64,000 bases of DNA, from positions 2,418,001 to 2,482,000 of the forward strand of contig NZ_CP047027.1 in NCBI RefSeq assembly GCF_009797025.1. Direction: 5' to 3'. The DNA is from Cellulophaga sp. L1A9 (GTDB lineage Bacteria; Bacteroidota; Bacteroidia; Flavobacteriales; Flavobacteriaceae). The notes under the pieces are model-generated. The model was not told where the DNA came from and did not search any database. It saw nothing but the letters and a program-made list of their open reading frames with translations. Below, piece by piece: positions 50,134 through 58,564 of the stretch; the stretch's first letter is position 1, and every line of letters starts with the position of its first letter. The position numbers were made by a program, and so were the translations under genes.

Positions 50134-51608
50134 TACAATATATTTTAGAAAGCATCGCTTTTCAGCTTTTGTTTTTAATCGTTTATGATCTTTTTCTAAA
50201 AAAGGAAACCTTTTTTCAATGGAACAGAGTGTACCTTATTGGCACATATGTTTTGTCGCTAGTTTTGCCTTGGGTAAAAATTGAAGCCTTAAAGACGAAA
50301 GTATCAGAAACTACTTTTAGCTATCCAGAGTTTTTATGGAATAGAAATGATCTTGAGGTCTCTGGGGTTTCGGGAACTAATGATTTAGTAAGTTGGTTTA
50401 CAATAGTATTAATCGCGGGGATGGTCCTCGCAGCATTCATCTTTGTATTTAAATTATATCAGTTAAAACAATTAAAGGATAAGGGCACCATTCAATATTT
50501 AAATGATTTTACACAAATCGTCATCAGAAACAGTGAAATTGCATTTTCTTTTTTTAAATCTGTTTTTCTAGGAGATAAAGTATTGGATAAGGACTATGAG
50601 AGCATTGTAGCGCATGAATTGGTTCATATTCGTCAAGGGCATTCTTATGACTTGGTCTTTTTTGAACTGCTTCGCATTATCAATTGGTTTAACCCTTTAG
50701 TATATGTATACCAAAATAGAATATCAGAATTACATGAGTTTATAGCGGATGCTCAGGTCTCTAAAACCCACAAAAAAGAACAATACCAACTGTTGTTGTC
50801 TCAAGTTTTTCAAACAGAAAATATTTCATTTATCAATCCATTTTTTAAATCATCATTAATCAAAAAACGAATCGTTATGTTACAAAAATCAAAATCAAAG
50901 CGCGTATTTCAGTTAAAGTATGTAGTACTAGTCCCTTTAATTTTAGGAATGCTTTTTTATACCTCCTGCGAAAGTGAGGTAAAGACAGATGAGGTAGAAA
51001 GCTCTTCTTTAAAGATGTCTTCTGTTGATGAGTTTCTCTTGGAAGTAGGGGACTTGGATAATTTATCTGAAGAGGAAGAAAAAGAACGAACTGAGTTTTT
51101 AAATAAAGCAGAAAACAGCAAACAGGTAGCAACTTTTATTGTAAAAGATACAAAAGGGAAAGAAATTATGATAAAGACAAATACGGAAGGTATTGAGTCT
51201 GTAAATGTTATCAAAGGAGATTCTGCGATTTCTAAAGAAGAGATTGATTATGATAACGCTACAGATGTGCCATTTATGGTTGTAGATGAGGTCCCAATTT
51301 TTCCTGGTTGTGAAGATGCTGAAAACCAAAGAGCTTGTTTTAAAGAAAAAATGTTTCAACATATAAATAAGAATTTTAGATACCCAGAAGAAGCTCAGGA
51401 ACAAGATATTCAAGGTAAAGTAAACCTTATGTTTATAATTGATGAAACTGGAAATATTGCGGGTTTAAGAATGCGTGGTCCAGATAAAATCTTAGAAGAC
51501 GAGGCCGAACGTATCATTTCTTTATTGCCAAAAATGACACCTGGTAAGCAAGGCGGGAAAGTAGTTCGTGTACCATTTTCTATTCCTATTTCCTTTAAGT
51601 TGCAGTAA
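50130..51608 (+). CDS. BlaR1/M56-family sensor protease with TonB-like C-terminal domain
   Basis: 492 residues: three N-terminal membrane helices, the zinc peptidase motif VAHELVHIRQGH (about residue 155) and ISELHEFIADAQV, a further membrane helix with a lipobox-like CES, then a periplasmic TonB C-terminal domain ending KMTPGKQGGKVVRVPFSIPI. The family relays a cell-envelope signal by cleaving its repressor. Fusion of M56 with a TonB domain is a common Bacteroidota form. It forms an operon with the repressor gene through the ATGA overlap. The signal is unknown. Confidence 0.92.
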   Translation: MIQYILESIAFQLLFLIVYDLFLKKETFFQWNRVYLIGTYVLSLVLPWVKIEALKTKVSETTFSYPEFLWNRNDLEVSGVSGTNDLVSWFTIVLIAGMVLAAFIFVFKLYQLKQLKDKGTIQYLNDFTQIVIRNSEIAFSFFKSVFLGDKVLDKDYESIVAHELVHIRQGHSYDLVFFELLRIINWFNPLVYVYQNRISELHEFIADAQVSKTHKKEQYQLLLSQVFQTENISFINPFFKSSLIKKRIVMLQKSKSKRVFQLKYVVLVPLILGMLFYTSCESEVKTDEVESSSLKMSSVDEFLLEVGDLDNLSEEEEKERTEFLNKAENSKQVATFIVKDTKGKEIMIKTNTEGIESVNVIKGDSAISKEEIDYDNATDVPFMVVDEVPIFPGCEDAENQRACFKEKMFQHINKNFRYPEEAQEQDIQGKVNLMFIIDETGNIAGLRMRGPDKILEDEAERIISLLPKMTPGKQGGKVVRVPFSIPISFKLQ

Positions 51609-51640
51609 AATTAGCACTTAAGTTAGAAGACAACATCAAG

Positions 51641-51666
51641 GCCAAAGTATTTTCTTTGGCTTTTTT
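51641..51666 (+). terminator. Terminator after the BlaI-BlaR1 unit
   Basis: Perfect stem GCCAAAG-TATTTT-CTTTGGC followed by TTTTTT, starting 32 bp after the stop codon. It separates the sensor unit from the lipoprotein gene at 51773. Confidence 0.85.
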
Positions 51667-51772
51667 GTTGCTCAAAAAAACAAACAATGATGAGCTCCAA
51701 AAAAGGAAATCCGCTTTACAGTCAATTAAATAACTCAAAATATCGTAATTTTCCACAAACTTTATAGCGCAC

Positions 51773-52249
51773 ATGCGTATAGTATTAATTTTATGTATAT
51801 TTTTTCTAGTTGTTTCTTGTGATCTCTTCACATCAAAAGAAGAGAAAACACAGCAATTGGTGACACGCGAGTTGCAAGAAATTAACTTCAATGAAGTGGA
51901 TCAATTTCCACTTTTTGAAAATTGCGATGAGACGGATTCTAAAGAAGAAAATATAGAATGTTTTAAAGAAACATTACTAAGGCATTTTTCTACTTCTTTA
52001 GAAGGTTTTGAGTTTGTACTCAAAGAAGAAGTTTTAGATACGCTGTATGTCGATTTTTTAATGGATAAAATGGGGACTGTTTCTGTTTTAGATATTGAAC
52101 ATAATGCCATCGTTGAAGAGCAAATACCAGAGTTTGATGCAGTCATCACACGGTGCTTACTTACCTTGCCACAAGCGTCACCTGCTTTAAAAAGAGGAAT
52201 TCCAATACGTGCAAAATTTAGAATCCCGATTGTACTTAATACCAAATAA
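51773..52249 (+). CDS. Lipoprotein related to TonB-like domain of the neighbour
   Basis: 158 residues with SPII signal and lipobox VVSC (about residue 16). The mature part has FPLFENCDETDSKEENIECF, parallel to FPGCEDAENQRACF in the TonB domain of the gene before, and an end IPIRAKFRIPIVLN that parallels VVRVPFSIPISF. It looks like a free-standing TonB-C-like domain anchored by lipid. It may act in the same envelope response. Confidence 0.65.
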   Translation: MRIVLILCIFFLVVSCDLFTSKEEKTQQLVTRELQEINFNEVDQFPLFENCDETDSKEENIECFKETLLRHFSTSLEGFEFVLKEEVLDTLYVDFLMDKMGTVSVLDIEHNAIVEEQIPEFDAVITRCLLTLPQASPALKRGIPIRAKFRIPIVLNTK

Positions 52250-52257
52250 ATTAACTC

Positions 52258-52812
52258 TTGGCTAACGAAAAAATTATTTTAGGGATAGATCCCGGTACTA
52301 CTATAATGGGTTTTGGACTCATAAAAGTGGTGAATAAAAAGATGGAATTTTTGCAAATGAACGAGTTGTTATTGCAAAAATACACTGATCCCTACGTAAA
52401 ACTTAAGCTTATTTTTGAGCGTACCATTGAGCTGATTGATACCTACCATCCAGATGAAATAGCTATAGAAGCCCCTTTCTTTGGTAAAAATGTACAGTCT
52501 ATGTTAAAGCTAGGTCGTGCTCAAGGTGTGGCTATGGCAGCAGGATTATCTCGTGAGGTCCCTATTACAGAATACCTTCCTAAGAAAATTAAAATGGCAA
52601 TCACAGGTAACGGTAATGCCAGTAAAGAGCAAGTTGCCAAAATGTTACAGAGTGTATTAGGGCTTAAAACACTTCCTAAAAACTTAGATAGTACTGATGG
52701 TTTGGCTGCTGCAGTTTGCCATTTCTATAATGAAGGCAGAATAGAAGTGGGTAAAAGTTACACGGGTTGGGATGCTTTTGTAAAGCAAAATGAAAAAAGA
52801 GTAAAAAAGTAA
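52258..52812 (+). CDS. ruvC: Holliday junction resolvase RuvC
   Basis: 184 residues. Catalytic carboxylates are visible: Asp in LGIDPGTTIMGFG, Glu in IEAPFFGKN, Asp pair in DSTDGLAAAVCHF. With RuvAB it cuts four-way junctions in recombination repair. The start codon is TTG (52258-52260, giving MANEKIILGIDPG); no ATG exists upstream of the first catalytic Asp, so the non-ATG start is well supported. It begins 8 bp after the lipoprotein gene. Confidence 0.93.
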   Translation: MANEKIILGIDPGTTIMGFGLIKVVNKKMEFLQMNELLLQKYTDPYVKLKLIFERTIELIDTYHPDEIAIEAPFFGKNVQSMLKLGRAQGVAMAAGLSREVPITEYLPKKIKMAITGNGNASKEQVAKMLQSVLGLKTLPKNLDSTDGLAAAVCHFYNEGRIEVGKSYTGWDAFVKQNEKRVKK

Positions 52813-52906
52813 ATAGTCATAATCTTCTTTTTAAAGAAGCTTGTTCTCAATTTTGAAGCCCAAAAGAATTAAACGTTAACTACTACTAATTACTGAAGAC
52901 TAACAA

Positions 52907-54043
52907 ATGTCCGGAATCTATATTCACATTCCCTTTTGCAAACAAGCCTGCCATTACTGCGATTTTCATTTTTCGACCAGTATGGGAAAAAAGGATGCTA
53001 TGTTAACTGCGATAAAGCGAGAACTAGTACTCCGAAAAGGCGAGTTTAAAAATGACGTAGTAGCTACTATTTATTTTGGCGGAGGAACGCCATCTGTATT
53101 AACCACAGAAGAAATTCAGGGAATTATTGCGACAGTTTATACGCATTATGATGTAGTAGACCATCCTGAGGTAACTTTAGAGGCTAACCCAGATGATCTT
53201 ACAGAAGATAAAATTATAGCACTTTCTAAAAGTCCGATTAATCGTTTAAGTATAGGAATTCAATCGTTTTTTGAAGAAGATTTAAAAATGATGAACCGTG
53301 CACATAATGCTGAAGAAGCAAAAAAATCATTAGAAATTGCGACGCAGTATTTCTCTAATATTTCTATAGATTTAATTTATGGATTACCTGGTATGAGCAA
53401 CCAACGATGGGAAAAGAATATAGCACTAGCCTTGGCATTTGGTGTGCCGCATATATCTAGTTACGCACTTACCGTAGAACCAAAAACAGCATTAGCTAAT
53501 TTTATAAAAAAGGGAGTGATTAAACCTGTTGATGATGAAGTTGCTTCAGCCCATTTTAATATTCTTTTGCGAGAAATGGAAGCCAATGGCCTTGATGCCT
53601 ATGAAACATCAAATTTTGGAAAACCTGGTTTTTATTCAGAGAATAATTCGGCCTATTGGTTGGGTAAAAAATATATCGGTGTTGGTCCATCGGCACATTC
53701 TTATGACGGAATCCGTAGAGGATGGAATATCAATAATAATGTAAAATATATAAAGTCGTTGGCAATCGATGAACTTCCTATGGAGGTTGAGGTGCTTTCT
53801 AAATCTGACCGTTATAATGAATATATTATGACAGGTTTGCGTACGATCTGGGGCGTTTCATTAACTAAAATACATTCAGATTTTGGTGCGAATTTTCACA
53901 AATATCTTTTGCAACAAGCAGAAAAGCACATAAAACAAGACCTATTGGTTCTTGAAAATGATACGATACTAACAACAAAAAAGGGAAAATTTTTAGCGGA
54001 TGGAATTGCCTCTGACCTTTTTATGATTAACTTGTCAGAGTAA
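52907..54043 (+). CDS. hemW: HemW, radical SAM heme chaperone
   Basis: 378 residues. The radical SAM cluster motif is FCKQACHYCDFHF, followed by YFGGGTPSVLTTEEI and LSIGIQSFFEEDL. The full length includes the HemW-type C-terminal domain. It was long annotated as an oxygen-independent coproporphyrinogen oxidase, but the family lacks a key residue of HemN and acts in heme delivery. Not clearly linked in function to its neighbours. Confidence 0.93.
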   Translation: MSGIYIHIPFCKQACHYCDFHFSTSMGKKDAMLTAIKRELVLRKGEFKNDVVATIYFGGGTPSVLTTEEIQGIIATVYTHYDVVDHPEVTLEANPDDLTEDKIIALSKSPINRLSIGIQSFFEEDLKMMNRAHNAEEAKKSLEIATQYFSNISIDLIYGLPGMSNQRWEKNIALALAFGVPHISSYALTVEPKTALANFIKKGVIKPVDDEVASAHFNILLREMEANGLDAYETSNFGKPGFYSENNSAYWLGKKYIGVGPSAHSYDGIRRGWNINNNVKYIKSLAIDELPMEVEVLSKSDRYNEYIMTGLRTIWGVSLTKIHSDFGANFHKYLLQQAEKHIKQDLLVLENDTILTTKKGKFLADGIASDLFMINLSE

Positions 54044-54055
54044 ACACGACCATTT

Positions 54056-54805
54056 TTGAAAGCTATAATTACACATAAAAAAGAATCTTATTCCATAGAT
54101 TTTTCTAAACCTTTAGATATCTCAATTCCACTTCGGGGAGAAATTACCAATGTAAATGCATGGTATACTCAGCCACCAAAAATAACACCACATACGGAGG
54201 GCGAGTTTGTGGGGAAAGTAACAGAAGGTGCATCGACCAATTTTAATGATATTTGGTTTAATCCGCATGCCCATGGAACACATACAGAATGTGTTGGGCA
54301 TATTACAGCGGAGTTTCATTCCGTAAATAAAAATTTAAAGGAGTATTTTTTTTTAGCCTCAGTCATAACCATAGCACCAGAAAAAAAAGATGGAGATTTT
54401 GTAATCTCTAAAAAGCAATTGCAATATGCCTTAAAGAACTTTGTGGGAGATGCTTTAGTCATTAGAACATTGCCTAATTTGAAAGAAAAAATGAGTCGCC
54501 AATATTCTAATTCTAATCCACCTTATTTGCTAGAAGAAGCAGTTAATTATCTTGTAGAATTAGGGATTGATCATTTGTTAGTAGATTTGCCATCTATTGA
54601 TAAAGAAAAAGACGGCGGAGCGCTATTAGGGCACAATGCTTTTTGGAATACGAGTGGTCTTGTGCGCAAGCATGCAACGATAACAGAATTTGTTTTTGTT
54701 GCTAATACCATAAAAGATGGATTGTATTTTCTGAATTTACAAGTAGCGCCTTTTGAGAATGATGCGAGCCCAAGTAGACCAGTGTTGTTTAAAATAATTC
54801 AGTAA
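54056..54805 (+). CDS. Cyclase-family hydrolase (kynurenine formamidase-like)
   Basis: 249 residues with the family metal motif NPHAHGTHTECVGH and DLPSIDKEKDGGALLGHNAF near the end. The start codon is TTG (54056), since no ATG precedes the conserved SIDFSKPLDISIPLRG. Members hydrolyse N-formylkynurenine or related amides; the substrate here is unclear. The stop overlaps the next gene (TAATG), so the two are coupled. Confidence 0.85.
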   Translation: MKAIITHKKESYSIDFSKPLDISIPLRGEITNVNAWYTQPPKITPHTEGEFVGKVTEGASTNFNDIWFNPHAHGTHTECVGHITAEFHSVNKNLKEYFFLASVITIAPEKKDGDFVISKKQLQYALKNFVGDALVIRTLPNLKEKMSRQYSNSNPPYLLEEAVNYLVELGIDHLLVDLPSIDKEKDGGALLGHNAFWNTSGLVRKHATITEFVFVANTIKDGLYFLNLQVAPFENDASPSRPVLFKIIQ

Positions 54806-55164
54806 TGAAGAACACCATAAAAGTTGAAGAATTAGCAATGTTCGTTTTGGGCATTTATCTCTTTGGCTTGCTTAATTATGAATGGTGGTGGTTTTTAATA
54901 TTAATTTTAATTCCGGATATTGGTATGCTAGGCTATTTGTTTGGTGCTAAAATAGGAGCACTATCTTATAATATTTCTCATCATAAAGGAATAGCCATTG
55001 CAATATATTTATTAGGTATCTATCTTGCCATATCTTTGTGGCAATTAGTGGGTGTGATATTGTTTTCTCACGCAGCTATGGATCGTGTTTTTGGTTATGG
55101 TTTAAAATATGAAAAAGGATTTAAATACACTCATTTGGGTGAAATAGGAAAAACAGATGGATAA
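54805..55164 (+). CDS. DUF4260 membrane protein
   Basis: 119 residues with three membrane helices and the family pattern YEWWWFLILILIPDIGMLGY, NISHHKGIAIAIY and AMDRVFGYGLKY, then FKYTHLGEIGK. Function unknown. It overlaps the cyclase gene before it by one base and the next gene by 8 bp, so all three are in one operon. Confidence 0.88.
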   Translation: MKNTIKVEELAMFVLGIYLFGLLNYEWWWFLILILIPDIGMLGYLFGAKIGALSYNISHHKGIAIAIYLLGIYLAISLWQLVGVILFSHAAMDRVFGYGLKYEKGFKYTHLGEIGKTDG

Positions 55165-55807
55165 TATTTTTGATACTATATTAGGGCTTATTTTGGGTGC
55201 TATTGTAACCTATTGGTTGTTTAGTTTATTCCGAAAAAAGAAAAGTAAAGAGCTTACCGAAGTTCAGTCACACGTGTTATTAGAAAAAATTAAAAGTGTT
55301 TGCAAGCTGGTTACGGTAGAAGGAGATTTTGCGGAAATTTACAGGTATGAGAATACAAAAGAACGTTTTTTAAGCTTAGTTTCTAGTAAGAAAAAAGCAT
55401 TAATTGTAATTAACGCGAAAGCCCAAATTGGGTATGATTTAAAGAAGTTGATTTTGAATGCGGATAATGAACGTAAAATAATACTGCTTAAGAGTTTTCC
55501 AGAACCTGAAATACTTTCTATAGAACCAGAATTAGATTTTTACGATATTAAAAACGGTATGTTCAACGCGTTTACTCCAGATGATTTAACCGTTTTAAAC
55601 CAAGAGGCAAAGCAACACATTCGCGATAAAATTCCTGAAAGCGGATTAATGGATACGGCACGAAGTGAAGCTTTAGAGGCCATTTTGTTAATTGAAACCA
55701 TTGTGGAAACTATTGGGTGGAAATTAGATTATACTTCTTTAAAGATTGATGCCAAGGAACAATTATCCGAACGAAAAAGTAAATTAACTAGATTTTTAGA
55801 ATCATGA
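55157..55807 (+). CDS. DUF4230 protein, membrane-anchored
   Basis: 216 residues: one N-terminal helix (TILGLILGAIVTYWLFSLF), a basic patch, then a soluble domain with VCKLVTVEGDFAEIYRYEN and AQIGYDLKKLILNADNERK, typical of DUF4230. Role unknown, widely found in Bacteroidota. Overlaps the next gene by 4 bp (ATGA). Confidence 0.85.
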   Translation: MDNIFDTILGLILGAIVTYWLFSLFRKKKSKELTEVQSHVLLEKIKSVCKLVTVEGDFAEIYRYENTKERFLSLVSSKKKALIVINAKAQIGYDLKKLILNADNERKIILLKSFPEPEILSIEPELDFYDIKNGMFNAFTPDDLTVLNQEAKQHIRDKIPESGLMDTARSEALEAILLIETIVETIGWKLDYTSLKIDAKEQLSERKSKLTRFLES

Positions 55808-56211
55808 AATTAAGAAACCTCTTTGCGATTAGCTTATTTTTAGTATTTTCATTTAATACATACGGACAAACAGAAAAATCAATGAATACATTCGATCCCA
55901 ACTATGCACATACCGTTTTCTTCTGGTTACATCATCCAGATAGTAAAGAAGACTGTAAGGCTTTTGAAACGTCATTACGTAAGTTTCTAGACCATTCAGC
56001 ATATGCTAAAACAAAATTCATAGGGAAGCCACCAAGAGCAAGTAGAGAGGTTGTCGATGGTTCTTTTACGTATTCTTTAGTGGTGACATTTGAATCGGCA
56101 GAAGCACAAGCGGCATATCAAAAAGAAGCACCTCATTTATTATTTATAGAAGAGTCTAGTAAATTGTGGGATAAAGTGATTGTCTATGATTCTAAAGATG
56201 CAAGTTTATAG
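55804..56211 (+). CDS. Secreted Dabb-domain protein
   Basis: 135 residues with a signal peptide (LRNLFAISLFLVFSFNTYGQ). The stress-responsive alpha/beta barrel (Dabb) fold is seen in YAHTVFFWLHHPDSKEDCKA, TKFIGKPPRASREVV and FTYSLVVTFESAEAQAAYQ. These small barrels bind ligands or act as dimers; the substrate is unknown. Last gene of the run from 54056. Confidence 0.8.
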   Translation: MKLRNLFAISLFLVFSFNTYGQTEKSMNTFDPNYAHTVFFWLHHPDSKEDCKAFETSLRKFLDHSAYAKTKFIGKPPRASREVVDGSFTYSLVVTFESAEAQAAYQKEAPHLLFIEESSKLWDKVIVYDSKDASL

Positions 56212-56289
56212 AAATAGGTATCTAGTGAGACTAGGCTTTTAGGGATATATTATAAATGTTGCCAGTAATTTAAATTAAACCTTATAATC

Positions 56290-56374
56290 TTATTTGATAG
56301 ATTCATTGTATATTTATTAGTTGGGATTGTAAATAACTGATAATCAGATTGTTTTTATTTGATTCTTATTTGAT
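56290..56374 (+). repeat. TTATTTGAT repeats upstream of the Schlafen-type gene
   Basis: Three exact copies: 56290-56298, 56355-56363 and 56366-56374; the last ends two bases before the ATG. The first two are 57 bp apart. The rest of 56212-56376 shows nothing else. Matching copies follow the gene (57832-57905). Confidence 0.7.
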
Positions 56375-56376
56375 AA

Positions 56377-57828
56377 ATGACAGAAATTGAACTAAAATCG
56401 CTTGTTAAAGAACTAGTAAGTTATTCTCAAGAAACTGAATGGCTTGAATTTAAACTGAACTTTCATTCCACCGAAGAAATAGGCGAAAGAATATCAGCTT
56501 TAGCGAATGGAGCTTGCCTAAGTAAAAAGCAATGTGGATTTCTTATTTTTGGAGTCGAGGACAGGACACATAATATTAAAGGGACTTCTTTTAAAGTTAA
56601 ATCTGCTACTAAAGGAAAAGAAGAATTAGAGAACTGGTTAATTCAAAGACTAGACCCTAAAATTGATTTTAAAACTTATGAATTTGAATATTCAAAAGGT
56701 ATAAATATCAGCATGTATGTAATTCCTGCAGCAGCAAATAGGCCTGTCAAATTTATAAATCAAGCATATATTAGAATAGGTAGTTACACAAGATTACTCA
56801 AAGAGTTTCCTGAAAAAGAAGCCAAAATTTGGAATCGAAAAGATAATATCAAATTTGAACTTCAATTAGCTAAAGTTAATATTGATGCTGATTCTGTTGT
56901 TTCTCTTTTAGATACTCAAGCTTATTTTGATTTATTAAAACTACCTTATCCTTCAAATAGACAAGGTGTTATTGATAAGTTTATTTCAGAAAATTTAATT
57001 ATTCAAAAAACGCCTAATTTTTCCATTACAAATTTAGGTGCAATACTATTTGCTAAAAATCTAGAAGATTTTCCCGATTTAAAAAGAAAAGCAATTAGAG
57101 TTATTGTTTATAAACATAATAATAAAATTCAAACTATTAGAGAGCAAATAGGAGGGAAAGGCTATGTTTCGGGATACCAAGGATTAATAGACTGGGTAAA
57201 TAGTCAATTACCAGCTAATGAAGAAATAGGAAAAGCATTTAGAGATGATAAAAGAATGTACCCAGAAATTGCAGTCCGTGAATTATTGGCAAATGCTATA
57301 ATTCATCAAGATTTCGAAGAAAAAGGCTTTCCAATGGTTGAAATATTTTCTGATAGAATTGAAATTACTAATCCAGGAATACCTCTTATCACACCTGAAC
57401 GCTTTATTGACGAATATCAGTCTAGAAATGACGTGCTTGCAGATTTAATGAGGAGGTTAGGTATTTGTGAAGAAAAAGGAAGCGGAATTGATAAAGTAAT
57501 TTTTTATAATGAAATGTATCAATTACCAGCACCGGATATTTTAATTCAAGAAAAACATACTAAAGTTATAATGTACTCATACAAGACTTTAAATCAAATG
57601 GATAAAAAAGACAAAATAAGAGCTTGTTATCAACACTGTTGTTTAAAATATGTATCTAATGATAAAATGACTAATCAGTCTTTAAGAGATAGGTTTATGA
57701 TAGAAAGCAAGAACGCAGCAATTGCATCAAGAATAATTAAAGAAGCCTTAAAAGCAAACGTTATAAAAGAAGATGATCCCGAAAGTAACTCAAGGAAGTA
57801 TAAAAAATACATACCTTTTTGGGCATAA
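56377..57828 (+). CDS. Schlafen AlbA_2-domain protein with HATPase-like C-terminus
   Basis: 483 residues. The N-terminal AlbA_2 domain has ETEWLEFKLNFHS, ALANGACLSKKQCGFLIFGV and later QAYIRIGSYT. The C-terminal part has the RecG-like ATPase motif VRELLANAIIHQDFEEKG and GICEEKGSGIDKV. A winged-helix tail with RDRFMIESKNAAIASRI follows. Such proteins are thought to bind nucleic acid and act in regulation or phage defense. It is flanked on both sides by TTATTTGAT repeats, which may be its own operators or the scars of insertion. Function uncertain. Confidence 0.75.
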   Translation: MTEIELKSLVKELVSYSQETEWLEFKLNFHSTEEIGERISALANGACLSKKQCGFLIFGVEDRTHNIKGTSFKVKSATKGKEELENWLIQRLDPKIDFKTYEFEYSKGINISMYVIPAAANRPVKFINQAYIRIGSYTRLLKEFPEKEAKIWNRKDNIKFELQLAKVNIDADSVVSLLDTQAYFDLLKLPYPSNRQGVIDKFISENLIIQKTPNFSITNLGAILFAKNLEDFPDLKRKAIRVIVYKHNNKIQTIREQIGGKGYVSGYQGLIDWVNSQLPANEEIGKAFRDDKRMYPEIAVRELLANAIIHQDFEEKGFPMVEIFSDRIEITNPGIPLITPERFIDEYQSRNDVLADLMRRLGICEEKGSGIDKVIFYNEMYQLPAPDILIQEKHTKVIMYSYKTLNQMDKKDKIRACYQHCCLKYVSNDKMTNQSLRDRFMIESKNAAIASRIIKEALKANVIKEDDPESNSRKYKKYIPFWA

Positions 57829-57831
57829 TTC

Positions 57832-57905
57832 TTATTTGATGGTTATTTGATAGTTGTGGAATAGAAATTTCCAACTAGCTGATAAACAGTTGTATTTTAT
57901 TTGAC
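57832..57905 (+). repeat. TTATTTGAT repeats downstream of the Schlafen-type gene
   Basis: Exact copies at 57832-57840 and 57843-57851, and one variant (TTATTTGAC) at 57897-57905. The first follows the stop codon of the preceding gene by 3 bp. With the three upstream copies they bracket the gene. Confidence 0.65.
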
Positions 57906-57938
57906 GACATAATTAATCATAATCAAAGCGCTATACAA

Positions 57939-58295
57939 ATGAATATTGAGGTATTTAGGGAATATTGTATTGCTAAAAAAGGGGTTACAGAAGAATTTCC
58001 TTTTGATGAAGATACTTTAGTTTTCAAAGTCATGGGTAAGATGTTTGCCTTGACATCATTAAAACGTCAACCCACCCAAGTAAATTTAAAATGTAACCCA
58101 GATAGATCCCTTACACTTCGAGAGGAGCATGATGGGGTGATCATTCCTGGATATCATATGAGTAAAGTACATTGGAATACATTGTATTTAGAACATATTC
58201 CACCAGAATTATTGAAAGAACTTATAGATCATTCTTATGATTTAGTTGTTTCTAAACTTACCAAAAAAACGAAAGAAACGTTAAATTCTCTTTAA
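57939..58295 (+). CDS. YjbR/MmcQ-family DNA-binding-like protein
   Basis: 118 residues: N-terminal FREYCIAKKGVTEEFPFDED, KVMGKMFALTSL and VNLKCNPDRSLTLREEH, closing HMSKVHWNTLYLE, the YjbR pattern. These proteins have a double-wing fold; their role is not established. Downstream lies 200 bp with no gene, then the terminator at 58494. Confidence 0.87.
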   Translation: MNIEVFREYCIAKKGVTEEFPFDEDTLVFKVMGKMFALTSLKRQPTQVNLKCNPDRSLTLREEHDGVIIPGYHMSKVHWNTLYLEHIPPELLKELIDHSYDLVVSKLTKKTKETLNSL

Positions 58296-58493
58296 TAAAA
58301 TACTTTCTGAGAAAGCGTTTGTCTACAGATATTAGCTGTTCGTCTACACTTCATAAGATAATGGTCGGTTTTCTAAAATTTTAGAGGTAGTGCTTCAATA
58401 CCTTTACACCAGTAATGAAGCAAAACACTAAAAATATATAAGAAATTCCAAATCTTACTTGTAGCTAGTTCCCCCCGAGCACTATAGGTGATT

Positions 58494-58519
58494 AGACCAG
58501 CGAAAGCTGGTCTTTTTTA
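58494..58519 (+). terminator. Strong rho-independent terminator with GAAA tetraloop
   Basis: Stem AGACCAGC-GAAA-GCTGGTCT with perfect 8-bp pairing and TTTTTATTTTTT behind it. It lies 199 bp after the YjbR stop with no ORF in between, so it ends either a long 3' UTR or a small RNA starting around 58380. A -7 box TATCTTTG (58535-58542) for the next gene follows. Confidence 0.85.
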
Positions 58520-58564
58520 TTTTTTAATATAGCCTATCTTTGTGCTTCATTTTATAATTTTTCA

